Below are positions 62,201-64,000 of a stretch of 64,000 bases of DNA, piece by piece (position 1 is the first letter of the stretch; every line of letters begins with the position of its first letter). The notes under the pieces were generated by a model. That model ran no database searches. It worked only from the letters and a program-made list of their open reading frames with translations, and was not told the origin of the DNA. The position numbers were made by a program, and so were the translations under genes. Source of the stretch: Zea mays (lineage: Eukaryota; Streptophyta; Magnoliopsida; Poales; Poaceae); contig NW_023367168.1 in assembly GCF_902167145.1 (NCBI RefSeq), positions 62,001 through 126,000 of the forward strand. Reading direction: 5' to 3'.

Positions 62201-64000
62201 GAACGACCATTTTCAATAATACCGAAGGCTAACACCTACGGATTTTTGACCAAGAAATGGTCTCCACCAATAATCCAAGAATGTGATTTATGGCAAAGAA
62301 ACATATGTGGGGTGAGGTGTATGAGCCTCTGGTCGACGATCAATGGCCACACAACCCTAATTTTTGTCGAAAATAGCCATGAACGACCATTTTCAATGAC
62401 ACTGAAGGCTAACACTTACGGATTTTTGACCAAGAAATGGTCTCCACCATAAATCCAAGAATGTGATCTATGGCAAGGAAACATATGTGTAGTGAGGTGT
62501 ATGAGCCTCTGGTCGAAGATCAATGGCCACACAACCCCCATTTTTGTCAAAAATAGCCATGAATGACCATTTTCAAAAATACCAAAGGCTAACACGTACG
62601 GATTTTTGACCAAGAAATGGTCTCCACCAGAAATCCAAGAATGTGATCTATGGCAAGGAAACATATGTGAGGTGAGGTGTACGAGCCTCTGGTCGATGAT
62701 CAATGGCCACACAACCCCCATTTTGCCGAAAATAGCCATGAACGATCATTTTCAATAATACCGAAGGCTAACACGTACGAGTTTTTAACCAAGAAATGGT
62801 CTCCACCAGAAATCCAAGAAGGTGATCTATGGCAATGAAACATATGTGGGGTGAGGTTTATGAGCCTCTAGTCGATGATAAATGGCCACACAACCCCCAT
62901 TTTTTTTATGAAAATAGCCATGAGCGACCTTGAAAATAGCCATGAGCGACCATTTTCAATAATACTAGAGGCTAACACCTACGAATTTTAGACCAAGAAA
63001 TGGTCTCCACCAGAAATCCAAGAATGTGATCTATGGCAAGGAAACATATGTGGGGTGAGGTGTATGAGCGTCTGGTCGATGATCAATGGCCACACAACCC
63101 CCATTTTTGTCGAAAATAGCCATGAACGACCATTTTCAATAATACCTAAGGCTAACACCTACGGATTTTTGACCAAGAAATGGTCTCCACCAGAAATCCA
63201 AGAATGTGATCTATGGCAAGGAAACATATGTGGGGTGAGGTGTATGAGCGTCTGGTCGATGATCAATGGACACACAACCCCCATTTTTGTCGAAAATAGC
63301 CATGAACGACCATTTTCAATAATACCGAAGGCTAACACCTACGGATTTTTGACCAAGAAATGGTCTCCACCAATAATCCAAGAATGTGATTTATGGCAAA
63401 GAAACATATGTGGGGTGAGGTGTATGAGCCTCTGGTCGACGATCAATGGCCACACAACCCTAATTTTTGTCGAAAATAGCCATGAACGACCATTTTCAAT
63501 GACACTGAAGGCTAACACTTACGGATTTTTGACCAAGAAATGGTCTCCACCATAAATCCAAGAATGTGATCTATGGCAAGGAAACATATGTGTAGTGAGG
63601 TGTATGAGCCTCTGGTCGAAGATCAATGGCCACACAACCCCCATTTTTGTCAAAAATAGCCATGAATGACCATTTTCAAAAATACCAAAGGCTAACACGT
63701 ACGGATTTTTGACCAAGAAATGGTCTCCACCAGAAATCCAAGAATGTGATCTATGGCAAGGAAACATATGTGAGGTGAGGTGTACGAGCCTCTGGTCGAT
63801 GATCAATGGCCACACAACCCCCATTTTGCCGAAAATAGCCATGAACGATCATTTTCAATAATACCGAAGGCTAACACGTACGAGTTTTTAACCAAGAAAT
63901 GGTCTCCACCAGAAATCCAAGAAGGTGATCTATGGCAATGAAACATATGTGGGGTGAGGTTTATGAGCCTCTAGTCGATGATAAATGGCCACACAACCCC
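59280..64000 (+). repeat. knob180 satellite array, block G (plus orientation)
   Basis: The mirror of block A up to about 61,990 (for example the GCCCAAGAAATGG/ACATTCGG monomer at 59,670-59,695 against 2,290-2,315). It then contains a 381-bp local duplication (about 61,340-61,720) and a 1,103-bp tandem duplication that runs off the window. No gene is seen. Confidence 0.96.
62069..64000 (+). repeat. 1,103-bp tandem duplication (second copy cut by window edge)
   Basis: 62,069-63,171 recurs from 63,172 to the end. Shared rarities are CAATGGACACAC (62,161 and 63,264), CACCAATAATCC, ATGTGAGGTGAGG and GGCAATGAAACATATG (62,833 and 63,936). No difference was noticed in the compared parts except homopolymer regions not fully covered. 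Confidence 0.8.

Noticed and set aside
1..64000. TR-1 (350-bp) knob repeat, centromeric CentC, or kinesin drive genes
   Set aside because: All satellite monomers read as knob180. No TR-1 or CentC period and no kinesin-like frame was seen.

Overview
The window is plant heterochromatin, almost certainly a maize (Zea mays or teosinte) chromosome knob. About 42.4 kb of the 64 kb is a tandem array of the ~180-bp knob satellite (knob180). I recognise its monomer from motifs such as GGCCACACAACCCCC, GAAGGCTAACACCTACGG and GGAAACATATGTGGGGTGAG. No cellular gene, rRNA or tRNA is visible. The many 60-200 residue open frames in the array arise because 180 is divisible by 3, and they are not genes.

Layout: satellite on the minus strand (1-3937); LTR retrotransposon E1, plus orientation (3943-11289); satellite minus (11295-19565); an orientation switch; satellite plus (19566-29976); a second switch; satellite minus (29977-33233); retrotransposon E2, minus orientation (33239-40127); satellite minus (40133-42962); a third switch; satellite plus (42963-51920); retrotransposon E3, plus orientation (51926-59274); satellite plus (59280-64000). 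Each element has two LTRs (644 bp in E1 and E3, 636 bp in E2) and a perfect 5-bp target-site duplication (ACCAT, CTAAT, GCCAT).

The three elements belong to one non-autonomous gypsy-type family. Size, LTR length and gene content agree with my memory of the maize Zeon (cinful-zeon) group of the Tat lineage. Each carries a sense gag and, on the opposite strand, a three-exon gene whose ~1,012-residue product resembles the plant putative gypsy-type transposon (Transposase_28-like) proteins. No protease, reverse transcriptase, RNase H or integrase is present, so pol must come from an autonomous relative. E1 and E3 look intact. E2 has lost the first ~160 codons of gag and has a 1-bp frameshift in the antisense gene.

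At the largest scale the satellite is an imperfect inverted duplication with its axis near 29,976. The orientation switch at 19,565/19,566 recurs in reverse complement at 42,962/42,963, and diagnostic monomer variants mirror each other outward to the window edges. Each retrotransposon is in one arm only and the matching site in the other arm is empty, so the insertions followed the inverted duplication. Nested inside are younger direct duplications of 2,808 bp, ~2,021 bp and 1,103 bp. A short palindrome just downstream of the LTR TATA box is perfect in all three 3' LTRs and broken by a single C-to-T change in all three 5' LTRs.
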